Shown piece after piece: positions 23,472 through 31,972 of a stretch of 44,599 bases of DNA. Positions within the stretch are counted from its first letter, which is position 1. The number at the start of each line of letters is the position of its first letter. The translations under genes and the position numbers were made by a program. The DNA comes from Cloacimonetes bacterium UBA5284 (GTDB taxonomy: Bacteria; Cloacimonadota; Cloacimonadia; Cloacimonadales; Cloacimonadaceae), in contig DHSO01000013.1 in assembly GCA_002410505.1 (NCBI GenBank), positions 28,201-72,799 of the forward strand, given 5' to 3'. The notes below the pieces were generated by a model that searched no databases, was not told the DNA's origin, and saw nothing but the letters and a program-made list of their open reading frames with translations.

Positions 23472-25403
23472 ATGAAAATCGCTTTGTATGCTTCCAATCA
23501 TGGTTTTGGGCATGGCTCCAGAGTTGCCGCTCTGGCGCAGAGTCTGATAGATTTTGGCTGCTATATATATATCTGTTGTGATCGTCCCTTATTTCTGTTT
23601 CAAGAGCTTAGCGACACCCGGTGGGAATATCGAGAGACCAAGATCGATAGAGGGGTGGTGCATAAAGCAAACTTAGTTACCGATCTGGAAAAGACCAAAG
23701 CGGCTTTGATGGATTTATTTTCACGCAGAGAGGAATTGGTGAGAAACGAAGTACTTTTCCTGCGAGAAAACGCTATAGATCTTGTTTTAAGCGATATTCC
23801 CTTCTTGATCGCTGAAGCATGCTCTTACGCGGAGGTCCCTGTCTTTGGGATCAGTAATTTTGACTGGTATTTCATCTATAACGAGCTCTTTGCTGAAGAC
23901 GCAGAAATGATCCCAATTCTTTCTGTCATATATTCTTTATATCGGCGCATGGATTGTAGCTTTCTGCTGGATATGGGTTCTCCCAGTAGTGTGCCCGGGT
24001 TCAAAAATCCACGGGCTGGAGGCTTGATCGCCAGAACACAAAAACAATATAGGGATGTGTACAACAAATATGGTATCAAAAAGGGCAGAAAGATACTGCT
24101 GTTGATGTTTGGTGGAGAGGGTACGATCGATGTTCCAATACGAGAGCTTTGTGAAGCTTGGGATGGCATAGTGATCAATCCCTACAAGGGAATATCCGCT
24201 CCCAATCTCCTGGTAGTGAATCAGGATGACGATTTTATCAGCCTGATCAAGCATTCGGATCTTATCATCTGTAAACCCGGATACAGCACTTTTGCCGAGG
24301 TGATGAGTATGGGCAAATCCATGATCTATATTCCAAGAAAGAATTACCCCGAGGAAAGAGTTCTGATAGATTCTGTTCGAAATTATCCCGGCGCATTGTT
24401 GGTTGACGCTTTGCCGAACAAGGTGGGGGAGATCCGGAAACTTTTTGCACTTGTAGCTCAGGGAGATTTTGCACGCAAAGCAGATAATGTCGCACTGTCC
24501 GGAAAGATCATAAATGAACTGATCAAGCTGCGTTATCCCAAGGACAGAGTAGTAAGCGTGTGTGATCTGGGCTCGAACAACATGAACTATCTTCTATACA
24601 ATAAAAGCCGGAATACAGTGATACATCGCTATTGGTGCACTACTTCTCTGGGAATGGGGTTTTGCGATGGGAAACTATCGGATATCAGTATCACAGGCGC
24701 CCTAGATGCAATCAAGGACATTTTGGATGTGGATGCATGTATAAAATCTGAGAAAAGACTGATAGCTACCGGGGTCTCCAGGCTGGCAGAAAACTCTGAT
24801 GTACTGCTAAGCGCCATAGCACAACGTTGGCAGTTCAAAGCAAAAGTGATAAACGCCAAAACCGAGATGAAATACTCTTGGTTGGCAGCCAGAGACTTGA
24901 TGCTGCAAAATTCCGCAAACATCACTCTGGACATTGGCGGAGCAAGTACAGAGATAGCTTGGGAAACGTCTGCAGGAAAGCATAACGGCCTGTCCTTACC
25001 TTTCGGTCTGATCAATCTATATCAAAACAGTGTCAGAGGGATATCGGTAGATCAAATTGTTTTAAAGGAGCTTAATAACCTTCCCTGCTTTGAAAATATC
25101 CGGCTGATTGTAGTGGGACTTACTGCCACCATTTTATTACGTTACATCAGGAAGACAGATGTCGCAAGAAGCCTGGCTGCCAATGGTGAAAGATTGGAAA
25201 AGACAGATCTGGCAAGACTGATCCGGGACATATCACAGGCAAAAGTTCATGAGTATCAGGGAATATCTGAAAGTACCAGAGAAGTAGCTTCCATGGGCAT
25301 AGCCGCTCGAATTGTTCAGCTTGTACTGGACAGATATTCAGGCTCATATTTTGTGGTATGCAACGATGGAATCTCAATAGGATATGCAAAGTGGATGAAA
25401 TAA
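23472..25403 (+). CDS. Fusion: GT-B glycosyltransferase-like domain + Ppx/GppA phosphatase domain
   Basis: 643 residues. Residues 1-355 resemble the GT-B-type N-terminal domain of L-arabinokinase-like proteins: YASNHGFGHGSRVAALAQ, LVLSDIPFLIAEAC, VFGISNFDWYFIY, LLLMFGGEG and KPGYSTFAEVMSMG followed by PRKNYPEERVL. From about residue 360 it is a Ppx/GppA exopolyphosphatase/pppGpp phosphatase: phosphate loop VCDLGSNNMNYLLYN, catalytic-glutamate region VINAKTEMKYSWLAARD, second phosphate loop LDIGGASTEIAW (usual GGGST, here GGAST), PFGLINLYQ and VVGLTATILLRY. The C-terminal HD domain of full-length Ppx is absent. No internal stop or frameshift separates the halves, and both are well preserved. 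Cytoplasmic. It starts 8 bases after the NusG-II gene (AGGAG Shine-Dalgarno) and overlaps DAHP synthase. Joint function is unknown; a sugar-binding or polymer-sensing phosphatase is inference. Confidence 0.85.
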   Translation: MKIALYASNHGFGHGSRVAALAQSLIDFGCYIYICCDRPLFLFQELSDTRWEYRETKIDRGVVHKANLVTDLEKTKAALMDLFSRREELVRNEVLFLRENAIDLVLSDIPFLIAEACSYAEVPVFGISNFDWYFIYNELFAEDAEMIPILSVIYSLYRRMDCSFLLDMGSPSSVPGFKNPRAGGLIARTQKQYRDVYNKYGIKKGRKILLLMFGGEGTIDVPIRELCEAWDGIVINPYKGISAPNLLVVNQDDDFISLIKHSDLIICKPGYSTFAEVMSMGKSMIYIPRKNYPEERVLIDSVRNYPGALLVDALPNKVGEIRKLFALVAQGDFARKADNVALSGKIINELIKLRYPKDRVVSVCDLGSNNMNYLLYNKSRNTVIHRYWCTTSLGMGFCDGKLSDISITGALDAIKDILDVDACIKSEKRLIATGVSRLAENSDVLLSAIAQRWQFKAKVINAKTEMKYSWLAARDLMLQNSANITLDIGGASTEIAWETSAGKHNGLSLPFGLINLYQNSVRGISVDQIVLKELNNLPCFENIRLIVVGLTATILLRYIRKTDVARSLAANGERLEKTDLARLIRDISQAKVHEYQGISESTREVASMGIAARIVQLVLDRYSGSYFVVCNDGISIGYAKWMK

Positions 25404-26155
25404 ACAGCTTTGGACCCGGTGGTTTCAATATCATTGCAGGTCCATGTTCAATAGAAGATTATGATAGCTTGTATCAAAGCGCTTCTGTCCTCAAAAATCT
25501 GGGGATCAGATATTTGCGTGGCGGAGCCTATAAGCTGCGCACATCCGTGCACAGTTTTAGGGGCCTGGGAGATTCCGGGATTGTGCATTTGGCTGGAGTG
25601 GGTAAAGAATTGGGACTTAAAACCGTCTCAGAATGCACTCAGACCGACAAAGTGGAATATATGGCTCAATACATCGACGTCTTGGCGGTGGGAACCAGAA
25701 ATATGTACAACTACCCACTCCTGGAACTCATGGGTAAAATAGATAAACCGGTCATACTTAAAAGAGGGTTGGCAGCTACCTATGACGAATGGATGGCGGC
25801 TACCGAATATATCATAGAAAATGGTAATGATCGCATTGTTCTCTGCGAAAGAGGGATTCGCACTTTTGAAACCGGAACTCGCTATACTCTGGATATATCT
25901 GCTATCAGGGTAATGCAACAAAAAAGTGGGCTTCCTGTGATTATTGATCCTTCGCATGCTTCCGGAAATCGTGATTTGGTGCCGTCATTGGCCTTTGCAG
26001 CCATTGCTGCTGGTGCGGACGGTTTGATGATCGAATGTAGTGTGAATCCCGGTGAATGTATTTGCGATGCGGAACAAACAATATCACCTGAGACCTTGAA
26101 AACCATCATGAACGCAGTGCCGGAATTGCGCTTGCACCTTAATGGGATAAAATAG
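25391..26155 (+). CDS. aroF: 3-deoxy-7-phosphoheptulonate (DAHP) synthase, KDO8PS-like type
   Basis: 254 residues from the chosen start. First step of the shikimate pathway: condenses phosphoenolpyruvate with erythrose 4-phosphate. Motifs: IIAGPCSIED, YLRGGAYKLRTSVHSFRGLG, VSECTQTDKVEYM, LAVGTRNMYNYPLLELMGK, VILKRGLAATYDEWM, CERGIRTFETGTRYTLD and IDPSHASGNRDLV. These identify the type I-beta class, and no ferredoxin-like or ACT regulatory domain is attached, so allosteric control is probably absent. I use GTG 25391 (Shine-Dalgarno AGG at 25379), which gives a 13-base overlap; ATG 25358 would add 11 unrelated residues. Symbol by function; aroG or aroA(f) are equivalent names. Confidence 0.9.
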   Translation: MDEINSFGPGGFNIIAGPCSIEDYDSLYQSASVLKNLGIRYLRGGAYKLRTSVHSFRGLGDSGIVHLAGVGKELGLKTVSECTQTDKVEYMAQYIDVLAVGTRNMYNYPLLELMGKIDKPVILKRGLAATYDEWMAATEYIIENGNDRIVLCERGIRTFETGTRYTLDISAIRVMQQKSGLPVIIDPSHASGNRDLVPSLAFAAIAAGADGLMIECSVNPGECICDAEQTISPETLKTIMNAVPELRLHLNGIK

Positions 26156-27435
26156 TGAAGTTTTTTATAGAAACCTATGGCTGTCAGATGAATGTGTCAG
26201 ATAGCGAACTTGTTCACACGATACTGCAAGATTCCGGTTATGAACCGGCAAATAACATCGATGAAGCAGATATCCTGCTGTTCAACACCTGTTCTGTGAG
26301 AAATCACGCGGAACAGCGTGTTTTGGGCAGAATCTCAAACGAAAGAAATCGTAAGAAAGAAAAACCCTGGTTTCGAATAGTACTTTTGGGGTGTATGGCA
26401 CAGAGAATAGGGCAGAGGCTCTTGTCGGAAGACTTAGGTATCGACTACGCGGTAGGGGTCGATCAATATAAATCTCTACCCCAACTTTTGACTCAAAACT
26501 CTGGTTTTGCGCTGGATTTCAATTCTGAAGAAATCTATGAAGATATGATGCCAGTACATCAGGATTCACTATGTGCTTATGTAACCATCATGAGGGGATG
26601 CAACAACTTCTGTTCATATTGTATAGTTCCCCATGTGCGAGGCCGAGAACGCAGCCGTCCTTATAATGATATCCTCAATGATGTTCGTAACGCTGTATCG
26701 AAGGGTATGTTGGATATCACTTTGCTGGGACAAAATGTGAATTCTTATCAATGGAGAGACATCAGTTTTCCCGACTTGTTGAAATACATAGCTGAGGATG
26801 TCCCCGAAATATACCGATTGCGCTTTATAACCTCACACCCAAAGGACCTTTCCGACAAACTGGTATACCAGATGAGAGACAATTCTAAACTATGCGAACA
26901 TATTCATTTACCCCTGCAGAGTGGGAACAGCGATATATTAGAAAGAATGAACAGATCCTATAGCTACCCAGCGTATCTCAATAGGATTGAAGCACTTAGA
27001 AGCGCAATTCCGGAAATATCAATTACTACGGACATCATTGCCGGATTTCCCGGTGAAAGTGAAGCGCAATTTGAAGATACTATGAATGCTATGCGTCAGA
27101 TTGAGTATGATTACGCTTTTTGCTTCAAATACAGCCCTCGTGAAGGAACGATAGCCGCAGGTTTTACGGATCAGATTCCGGAAGACATCCGGCTGCAGAG
27201 ATTGCAACGCATGATTGAGCTGCAGCGTGAGATAACTCTGAAGAAGTTTAAGGCTCAGATTGGCAAAACTGTTGAAGTGTATGTGGAAGACTTCAGCAAA
27301 AAAAGTAAAAAGCAAGTATCCGGCAAGACTCGCGATTTCAAGATTGCGGTTTTGAGCGGAGATGAATCCATGATCGGAACCCTGGTTCGAGCCAAAGTGA
27401 TAAAGGCCACCGCAGGCACACTGATCTGCGACTAA
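26155..27435 (+). CDS. miaB: tRNA-2-methylthio-N6-isopentenyladenosine synthase MiaB
   Basis: 426 residues. Adds the 2-methylthio group to i6A37 in tRNAs reading UNN codons. Three domains: N-terminal UPF0004 with cluster cysteines C10 (ETYGCQMNVSDSE), LLFNTCSVRNHAEQRV and LLGCMAQR; radical SAM core with C149-NNF-C153-SY-C156 IVP and RGRERSRP; C-terminal TRAM domain from about 360 (KTVEVYVEDF to VRAKVIKATAGTL). The SVRNHAEQ motif favours MiaB over RimO or MtaB. The start is GTG (26155), sharing one base with the TAG stop of the preceding gene (TAGTG), a case of termination-reinitiation. No miaA in the window. Confidence 0.95.
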   Translation: MKFFIETYGCQMNVSDSELVHTILQDSGYEPANNIDEADILLFNTCSVRNHAEQRVLGRISNERNRKKEKPWFRIVLLGCMAQRIGQRLLSEDLGIDYAVGVDQYKSLPQLLTQNSGFALDFNSEEIYEDMMPVHQDSLCAYVTIMRGCNNFCSYCIVPHVRGRERSRPYNDILNDVRNAVSKGMLDITLLGQNVNSYQWRDISFPDLLKYIAEDVPEIYRLRFITSHPKDLSDKLVYQMRDNSKLCEHIHLPLQSGNSDILERMNRSYSYPAYLNRIEALRSAIPEISITTDIIAGFPGESEAQFEDTMNAMRQIEYDYAFCFKYSPREGTIAAGFTDQIPEDIRLQRLQRMIELQREITLKKFKAQIGKTVEVYVEDFSKKSKKQVSGKTRDFKIAVLSGDESMIGTLVRAKVIKATAGTLICD

Positions 27436-27534
27436 GGTATTTTATGCATAAGATATGTTATGTAAACTTGGGGGCATCGGATATCTATCATAAAGCGCAA
27501 ACTCTTATCCCCCACACATACTCCTGGAGATAAT

Positions 27535-28410
27535 ATGAAAAGTATGACCGGCTTTGGAAAAAGCCATACGAATAATCACAACATTGAGTGTGATATCGAA
27601 ATCAAAAGCGTTAATGGTAGATACTTGGATGTAAAATGCTACCTGCCTCGTGAATTGAGCTTCTTTGAAATCGAACTGAGAAAAGCAACCTCCAAATACC
27701 TATCTCGTGGCTCAATCGAGATCAGGGTCAACATAAATGACTACCGAGAACCTAAACTGCGCTTAAATGAGCTTAAATTGCGCAAGTACTATGATATCAT
27801 AAAGCAAGCCCAGAAATCTCTGGAGATTGATAGAGATGTATCGATGGAGTTTTTGCTCAATGAACCCGGTGTAATCGAGAATTGCAATCAACTGAATGAA
27901 GATGAAGAACTGCATGAGCTTTTGATTCATAATCTCGATATGGCGCTTAAGGCCATTTGTGTGTCCATGGAAAAAGAAGCCAAGGATATTAAAGATGTTC
28001 TCAGCCGTTCTTTAGATAAGATTGGAACTGCCCTCGAGCAGGTGGAAAACTCAATTCAACCCTATAAGCAAGAGCTCTTTGATAACATGAATAAACGTAT
28101 TAATGAAATCGTGGGCAATTATCAATTGGAAAACACTGAACAAAGGCTGATACAAGAGCTTGCCTTATATATAGATAAGTATGATGTACAAGAAGAGATA
28201 TCACGTTTGAAATCCCACATCGACACTTTTTTTGCTACCATGAGCCAGGAGCGCGAGGTTGGCAAGGCTCTAAATTTTATCCTGCAAGAAATGCAACGTG
28301 AAGCCAATACTTTGGGATCTAAGTTTTCCAACAACAATACCTTCAGTGATGTATTGATCATCAAAGAAGAGATAGAAAAGTGCCGGGAGATAGTGCAGAA
28401 TGTTTCCTGA
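27535..28410 (+). CDS. YicC-family stress/ribonuclease-like protein
   Basis: 291 residues, full length for YicC. N-terminal MKSMTGFGKS, IEIKSVNGRYLDVKCYLPRELSFFEIELRK, and C-terminal DVQEEISRLKSHIDTFFATM...GKALNFILQEMQREANTLGSKFSN are the family hallmarks. YicC proteins have been reported as endoribonucleases involved in small-RNA turnover in Escherichia coli; here that is by homology. Preceded by a 99-base gap and a TGGAGA ribosome binding site; overlaps a small membrane protein by 11 bases, then RNase R. The usual companion gmk is not next to it. Confidence 0.93.
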   Translation: MKSMTGFGKSHTNNHNIECDIEIKSVNGRYLDVKCYLPRELSFFEIELRKATSKYLSRGSIEIRVNINDYREPKLRLNELKLRKYYDIIKQAQKSLEIDRDVSMEFLLNEPGVIENCNQLNEDEELHELLIHNLDMALKAICVSMEKEAKDIKDVLSRSLDKIGTALEQVENSIQPYKQELFDNMNKRINEIVGNYQLENTEQRLIQELALYIDKYDVQEEISRLKSHIDTFFATMSQEREVGKALNFILQEMQREANTLGSKFSNNNTFSDVLIIKEEIEKCREIVQNVS

Positions 28411-28837
28411 ACCGAAACTGAGCTGGAAATCCTGGCCTTTTGCAGAGCGTCCGCTCAGCTCTGCCCTACTTCTATTGTTTCTGGCTTTTTTAACCGTGTT
28501 TCTATATAAACTGGCAGTGCTTGACTGGCAGATGCCGATATTTTACTTTTTGGGACTGGCTCTGGTATATGGTAATCTCCTGCCCTATTTCATCATTACA
28601 GAGTACTTTTTGTATGAGGATGAAATACGCGTGCGCTACATATTCTTCAAGATCAGAAGACCGTGGAGTGATTTCGGATGCTTTTACAAAGATAAACGGG
28701 GAGTAATGCTTTCCACTTTCAAAATGCCTCGCAGATTGGATCCCTTTCGTGGGCAATCGCTGCGCTTTTCAAAAACTCAAACCGAAGTGCCTGAATTGCT
28801 TGAGATTCTTCACAGCAAGATTGGCAAACAATATTAG
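28400..28837 (+). CDS. Small two-helix membrane protein of unknown function
   Basis: 145 residues. Two membrane segments (about 20-36 and 46-66), then a cytoplasmic part beginning ITEYFLYEDEIRVRYIFFKIRRPWSDFGCFYKDKRGVMLSTF, which has the look of a PH-like (bPH) beta domain and ends in a short amphipathic helix. It overlaps yicC by 11 bases and precedes rnr by 9. No function can be assigned. Confidence 0.75.
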   Translation: MFPEPKLSWKSWPFAERPLSSALLLLFLAFLTVFLYKLAVLDWQMPIFYFLGLALVYGNLLPYFIITEYFLYEDEIRVRYIFFKIRRPWSDFGCFYKDKRGVMLSTFKMPRRLDPFRGQSLRFSKTQTEVPELLEILHSKIGKQY

Positions 28838-28846
28838 GTAATATAT

Positions 28847-31141
28847 ATGAATAAGAATGAGATATATAGCAAGATAGTAGACATATTATTAACGCTTTAT
28901 CCTAATGGACTAACTTATAGTGAGATATGCTCACGCGTGGGCACTACGAAAAAAAGTAAGTCCACCGTTAGTGAGGCCCTGAGCAGCCTTATGCTGGATG
29001 GGAAACTGGTAAAAGAGAGAAAACGCTACAAACTAAACAGTGAGGTCATCTCATCTATAAGCAAAAAAAGCGAAGAAAGGGTGCCCGGCGATGGTGCTCT
29101 TCGTAGCACCCAGCTTATTGAGGGGATTTTCGATGCTACATCTTTGGCCAGAGATCGCTCTTTTGCCTTTGTGAGAACGGCAGATAAGGATTACTTCATC
29201 GATAGCGAGGACACCCTGAATGCTTATCATAACGATGTAGTATTGATCGAAGCGCAGAGTCGGAGCAACCGGGGAGAACACGGTGTGGTGCGCAGGATTG
29301 TAAAACGTGCCAACCAACAGATACCCGGAGATATATCTAAGGCAAGAAACAAATGGATATTTGTGGCGTCCAATCCCAAGATCCATAATTGGTTTGAAGT
29401 AAATGACCTCGGGAATGCTGAACCCGGCCAAAAGGTTATACTTACGGTTACCAACTGGGGAGAACACCTCACCGGGAAAATGCCCGGAGGCAACATTACC
29501 GAAATACTGGGTAAATCCGGAGACCCTCAAGTAGAACTATTGGCTGTAATCCGCCAATATCAGCTTCCTCTCAGTTTTCCGGATGCCGTAACAGCTGAAG
29601 TGCAAAACTTGCCTTTGGAGCCTGATGAGCAAGAGATAAAAAGAAGACGTGATTTACGAGATGTTTTCACATTCACCATCGATCCAGCCTCTGCTAAGGA
29701 TTTTGATGACGCAATTTCTATTCAGGAAACAGAACAAGGCTGGCGCTTGTGGGTGCATATCGCCGATGTGGCGCACTATGTTGGCTTGGATTCACAAACC
29801 TTTGCCGAAGCGTCAGTTCGGGGAAACAGCTTTTATTTCCCCAAGAAAGTGATTCCCATGATACCCGAGCGCTTATCGAACCAAATCTGTAGCCTCCGCC
29901 CCGACGAAGACAAACTGGTTATGACTGTTCAAACGGATTTTGACAGACATGCAAATACACTTAAGCAAAGCATCTATGAGGCAGTTATCCGCTCAGACGC
30001 CAGATTGGCCTATGAAGAAGTGGATGAATACTTCGAGGGCAAACCCAGCCGTTTCTCTCCCACTCTGAAAAAAGCTCTCGATGATAGCCGCGTGCTTTCC
30101 GGCAAACTAAGCCGGATCAGGCTGGATAACGGCTATGTGTTCTTTGATCTGCCAGAAATTGAGTACTTATACGATGAAGAGGGCTTCGTCCATCATCTGG
30201 GAATAGCCGAGGAAACAGAAAGCCACAAGCTGATTGAGAACTTCATGTTGGTGGCAAATGAATACACTGCTTTAAAACTATCCCAAAAAGCCCCGGCATC
30301 AATGTACCGCATCCATGAAGATCCAGATCCCCAGAAGATAGAGCGCTTGAAAGAGGTTCTGGATTTCTATGGCATCGCCTATATTGACAAGGAAAACTTG
30401 AATAAGAGTGTCCAGCATCTTCTGACATCTTTGCCCAACAAAGACTACCACAGAGTATTTGACCGCATCATCCTCAGAAGCATGAAAAAGGCTAAATACT
30501 CACCGCTTCATAAACGTCATTTTGGTTTGTCTTTGGAGAATTATACGCATTTTACCAGTCCGATTCGACGCCTGTGTGATCTTACTGTGCATCATCTTTG
30601 CAAGATCCATATACTCCGAAGCTCACATGCCGGGATAAGCAAGGAACAGATCATTCGCTGGGCCAACGTCGCCTCCGAGCAAGAGTTACAAGCAGATGCG
30701 GCGGAACGGGACATAGAAAAAGTATATAGCGCAACCTATATGCGCGATAAGGTTGGAGAAGAATTTAGCGGCCTGATGATCTCGGCAAACAGCTCCGGAG
30801 CTTTGATCCGGCTCAATGAAATGCCAGTAACGGCTATGCTGCTGAAGAATCAATTTGGCAAAGGGAAATGGGAGTATCGGGATCGTGAGATTCGCTTTGT
30901 AAACCCGTCAAATTCAGAGTCCTTTGAACTTCTGGATAGCGTGAAAGTGCGGATCATGGAAGTTAGCGACGATGTTTATCTGGAGCTAACCGGGGATCCG
31001 GAGAGTCACACTCATTATCACCGTGTAAAACGGGTAGATAAGAAGAGACGGCCAAATCAGCGCAGAATTATGGTTGACGCCAAATCGGATCGCAAAAAAG
31101 GTGACAATAAACACAGAAGACAAGGCAGGAAGAGAAGATAA
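28847..31141 (+). CDS. rnr: Ribonuclease R
   Basis: 764 residues. Processive 3'-5' exoribonuclease that degrades structured RNA. Order: N-terminal winged-helix (about 1-70, KIVDILLTLYPNGLTYSEICSRV), cold-shock domain (about 85-220), RNB catalytic domain with metal-binding DPASAKDFDDAIS (about 278-290) and IRLDNGYVFFDLPE, HFTSPIRRLCDLTVHHL (about 568-584), S1 domain (about 625-710) and a lysine/arginine-rich tail (last 30 residues). Its TAA shares a base with the murI ATG. Nearness to YicC, another RNA-decay protein, suggests a small RNA-turnover group. Confidence 0.95.
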   Translation: MNKNEIYSKIVDILLTLYPNGLTYSEICSRVGTTKKSKSTVSEALSSLMLDGKLVKERKRYKLNSEVISSISKKSEERVPGDGALRSTQLIEGIFDATSLARDRSFAFVRTADKDYFIDSEDTLNAYHNDVVLIEAQSRSNRGEHGVVRRIVKRANQQIPGDISKARNKWIFVASNPKIHNWFEVNDLGNAEPGQKVILTVTNWGEHLTGKMPGGNITEILGKSGDPQVELLAVIRQYQLPLSFPDAVTAEVQNLPLEPDEQEIKRRRDLRDVFTFTIDPASAKDFDDAISIQETEQGWRLWVHIADVAHYVGLDSQTFAEASVRGNSFYFPKKVIPMIPERLSNQICSLRPDEDKLVMTVQTDFDRHANTLKQSIYEAVIRSDARLAYEEVDEYFEGKPSRFSPTLKKALDDSRVLSGKLSRIRLDNGYVFFDLPEIEYLYDEEGFVHHLGIAEETESHKLIENFMLVANEYTALKLSQKAPASMYRIHEDPDPQKIERLKEVLDFYGIAYIDKENLNKSVQHLLTSLPNKDYHRVFDRIILRSMKKAKYSPLHKRHFGLSLENYTHFTSPIRRLCDLTVHHLCKIHILRSSHAGISKEQIIRWANVASEQELQADAAERDIEKVYSATYMRDKVGEEFSGLMISANSSGALIRLNEMPVTAMLLKNQFGKGKWEYRDREIRFVNPSNSESFELLDSVKVRIMEVSDDVYLELTGDPESHTHYHRVKRVDKKRRPNQRRIMVDAKSDRKKGDNKHRRQGRKRR

Positions 31142-31944
31142 TGAAAAAACCCATCGGGATATTTGATTCCGGCGTCGGAGGCCTCACTGTTTACAAGGCT
31201 ATCCGCGCCGCTTTTCCGGAAGAAGACCTGATATATTTTGGAGATACAGCCAGGGTTCCATACGGTCCCAAATCTCAGAATACCATCATTGAGTATTCCG
31301 TGCAAAACGCCAGATTCCTGCTTCAACAGGGGATCAAAATCTTGATAGTGGCTTGCAACACATCCTCCTCTGTGGCTATCCCCCACCTGCGACAGCTTAC
31401 CGACATCCCCATCATTGGAGTGATAGAACCGGGAAGCGTAGTAGCCATACGCTCCACCCACAATCTCAAGATCGGAGTGATTGGTACTGAAGGTACAGTT
31501 CGCAGTGAAGCATACAGCAAAGCGATTCGCCTGCACAAACCTGATGCAAAGGTGTTCTCCCTGGCCTGTCCACTGTTTGTCCCCATCGTGGAAGAAGGTT
31601 GGCAAGATCATCCGGTTGCCAAGCAGGTAGTAAGAGAATACCTGTCACCAATGCTAGAAAAAGGCATTGATACGCTTGTATTGGGCTGCACTCACTATCC
31701 ACTATTGTCTCATATTATACAGGATTACATGGGCAATAATGTTAATTTGGTTGATAGTGCCGATGCTATCACCTTACATTTGAAAGGATTGCTGCCTGTA
31801 GAACATGATGGAAAACCAGGTAAAGATAGCTTTTACGTGAGTGACAATGAAGACAAGTTTGCCGTAATTGCTGCAAGAATATTGAACAATCCCATGCGTT
31901 ATTTAAAACGCGTCCGGCTCTTTGAGAGCTGGTTTATCGACTAA
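31141..31944 (+). CDS. murI: Glutamate racemase
   Basis: 267 residues. Makes D-glutamate for peptidoglycan. The N-terminal IGIFDSGVGGLTVYKAI, the first catalytic cysteine in IVACNTSSS (about C71) and the second in LVLGCTHYPLL (about C182) are all present, as is PYGPKS. Starts at ATG 31141, overlapping the rnr stop by one base. Confidence 0.95.
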   Translation: MKKPIGIFDSGVGGLTVYKAIRAAFPEEDLIYFGDTARVPYGPKSQNTIIEYSVQNARFLLQQGIKILIVACNTSSSVAIPHLRQLTDIPIIGVIEPGSVVAIRSTHNLKIGVIGTEGTVRSEAYSKAIRLHKPDAKVFSLACPLFVPIVEEGWQDHPVAKQVVREYLSPMLEKGIDTLVLGCTHYPLLSHIIQDYMGNNVNLVDSADAITLHLKGLLPVEHDGKPGKDSFYVSDNEDKFAVIAARILNNPMRYLKRVRLFESWFID

Positions 31945-31972
31945 AATATAAATAATAGAATAGAGGAAAGGT

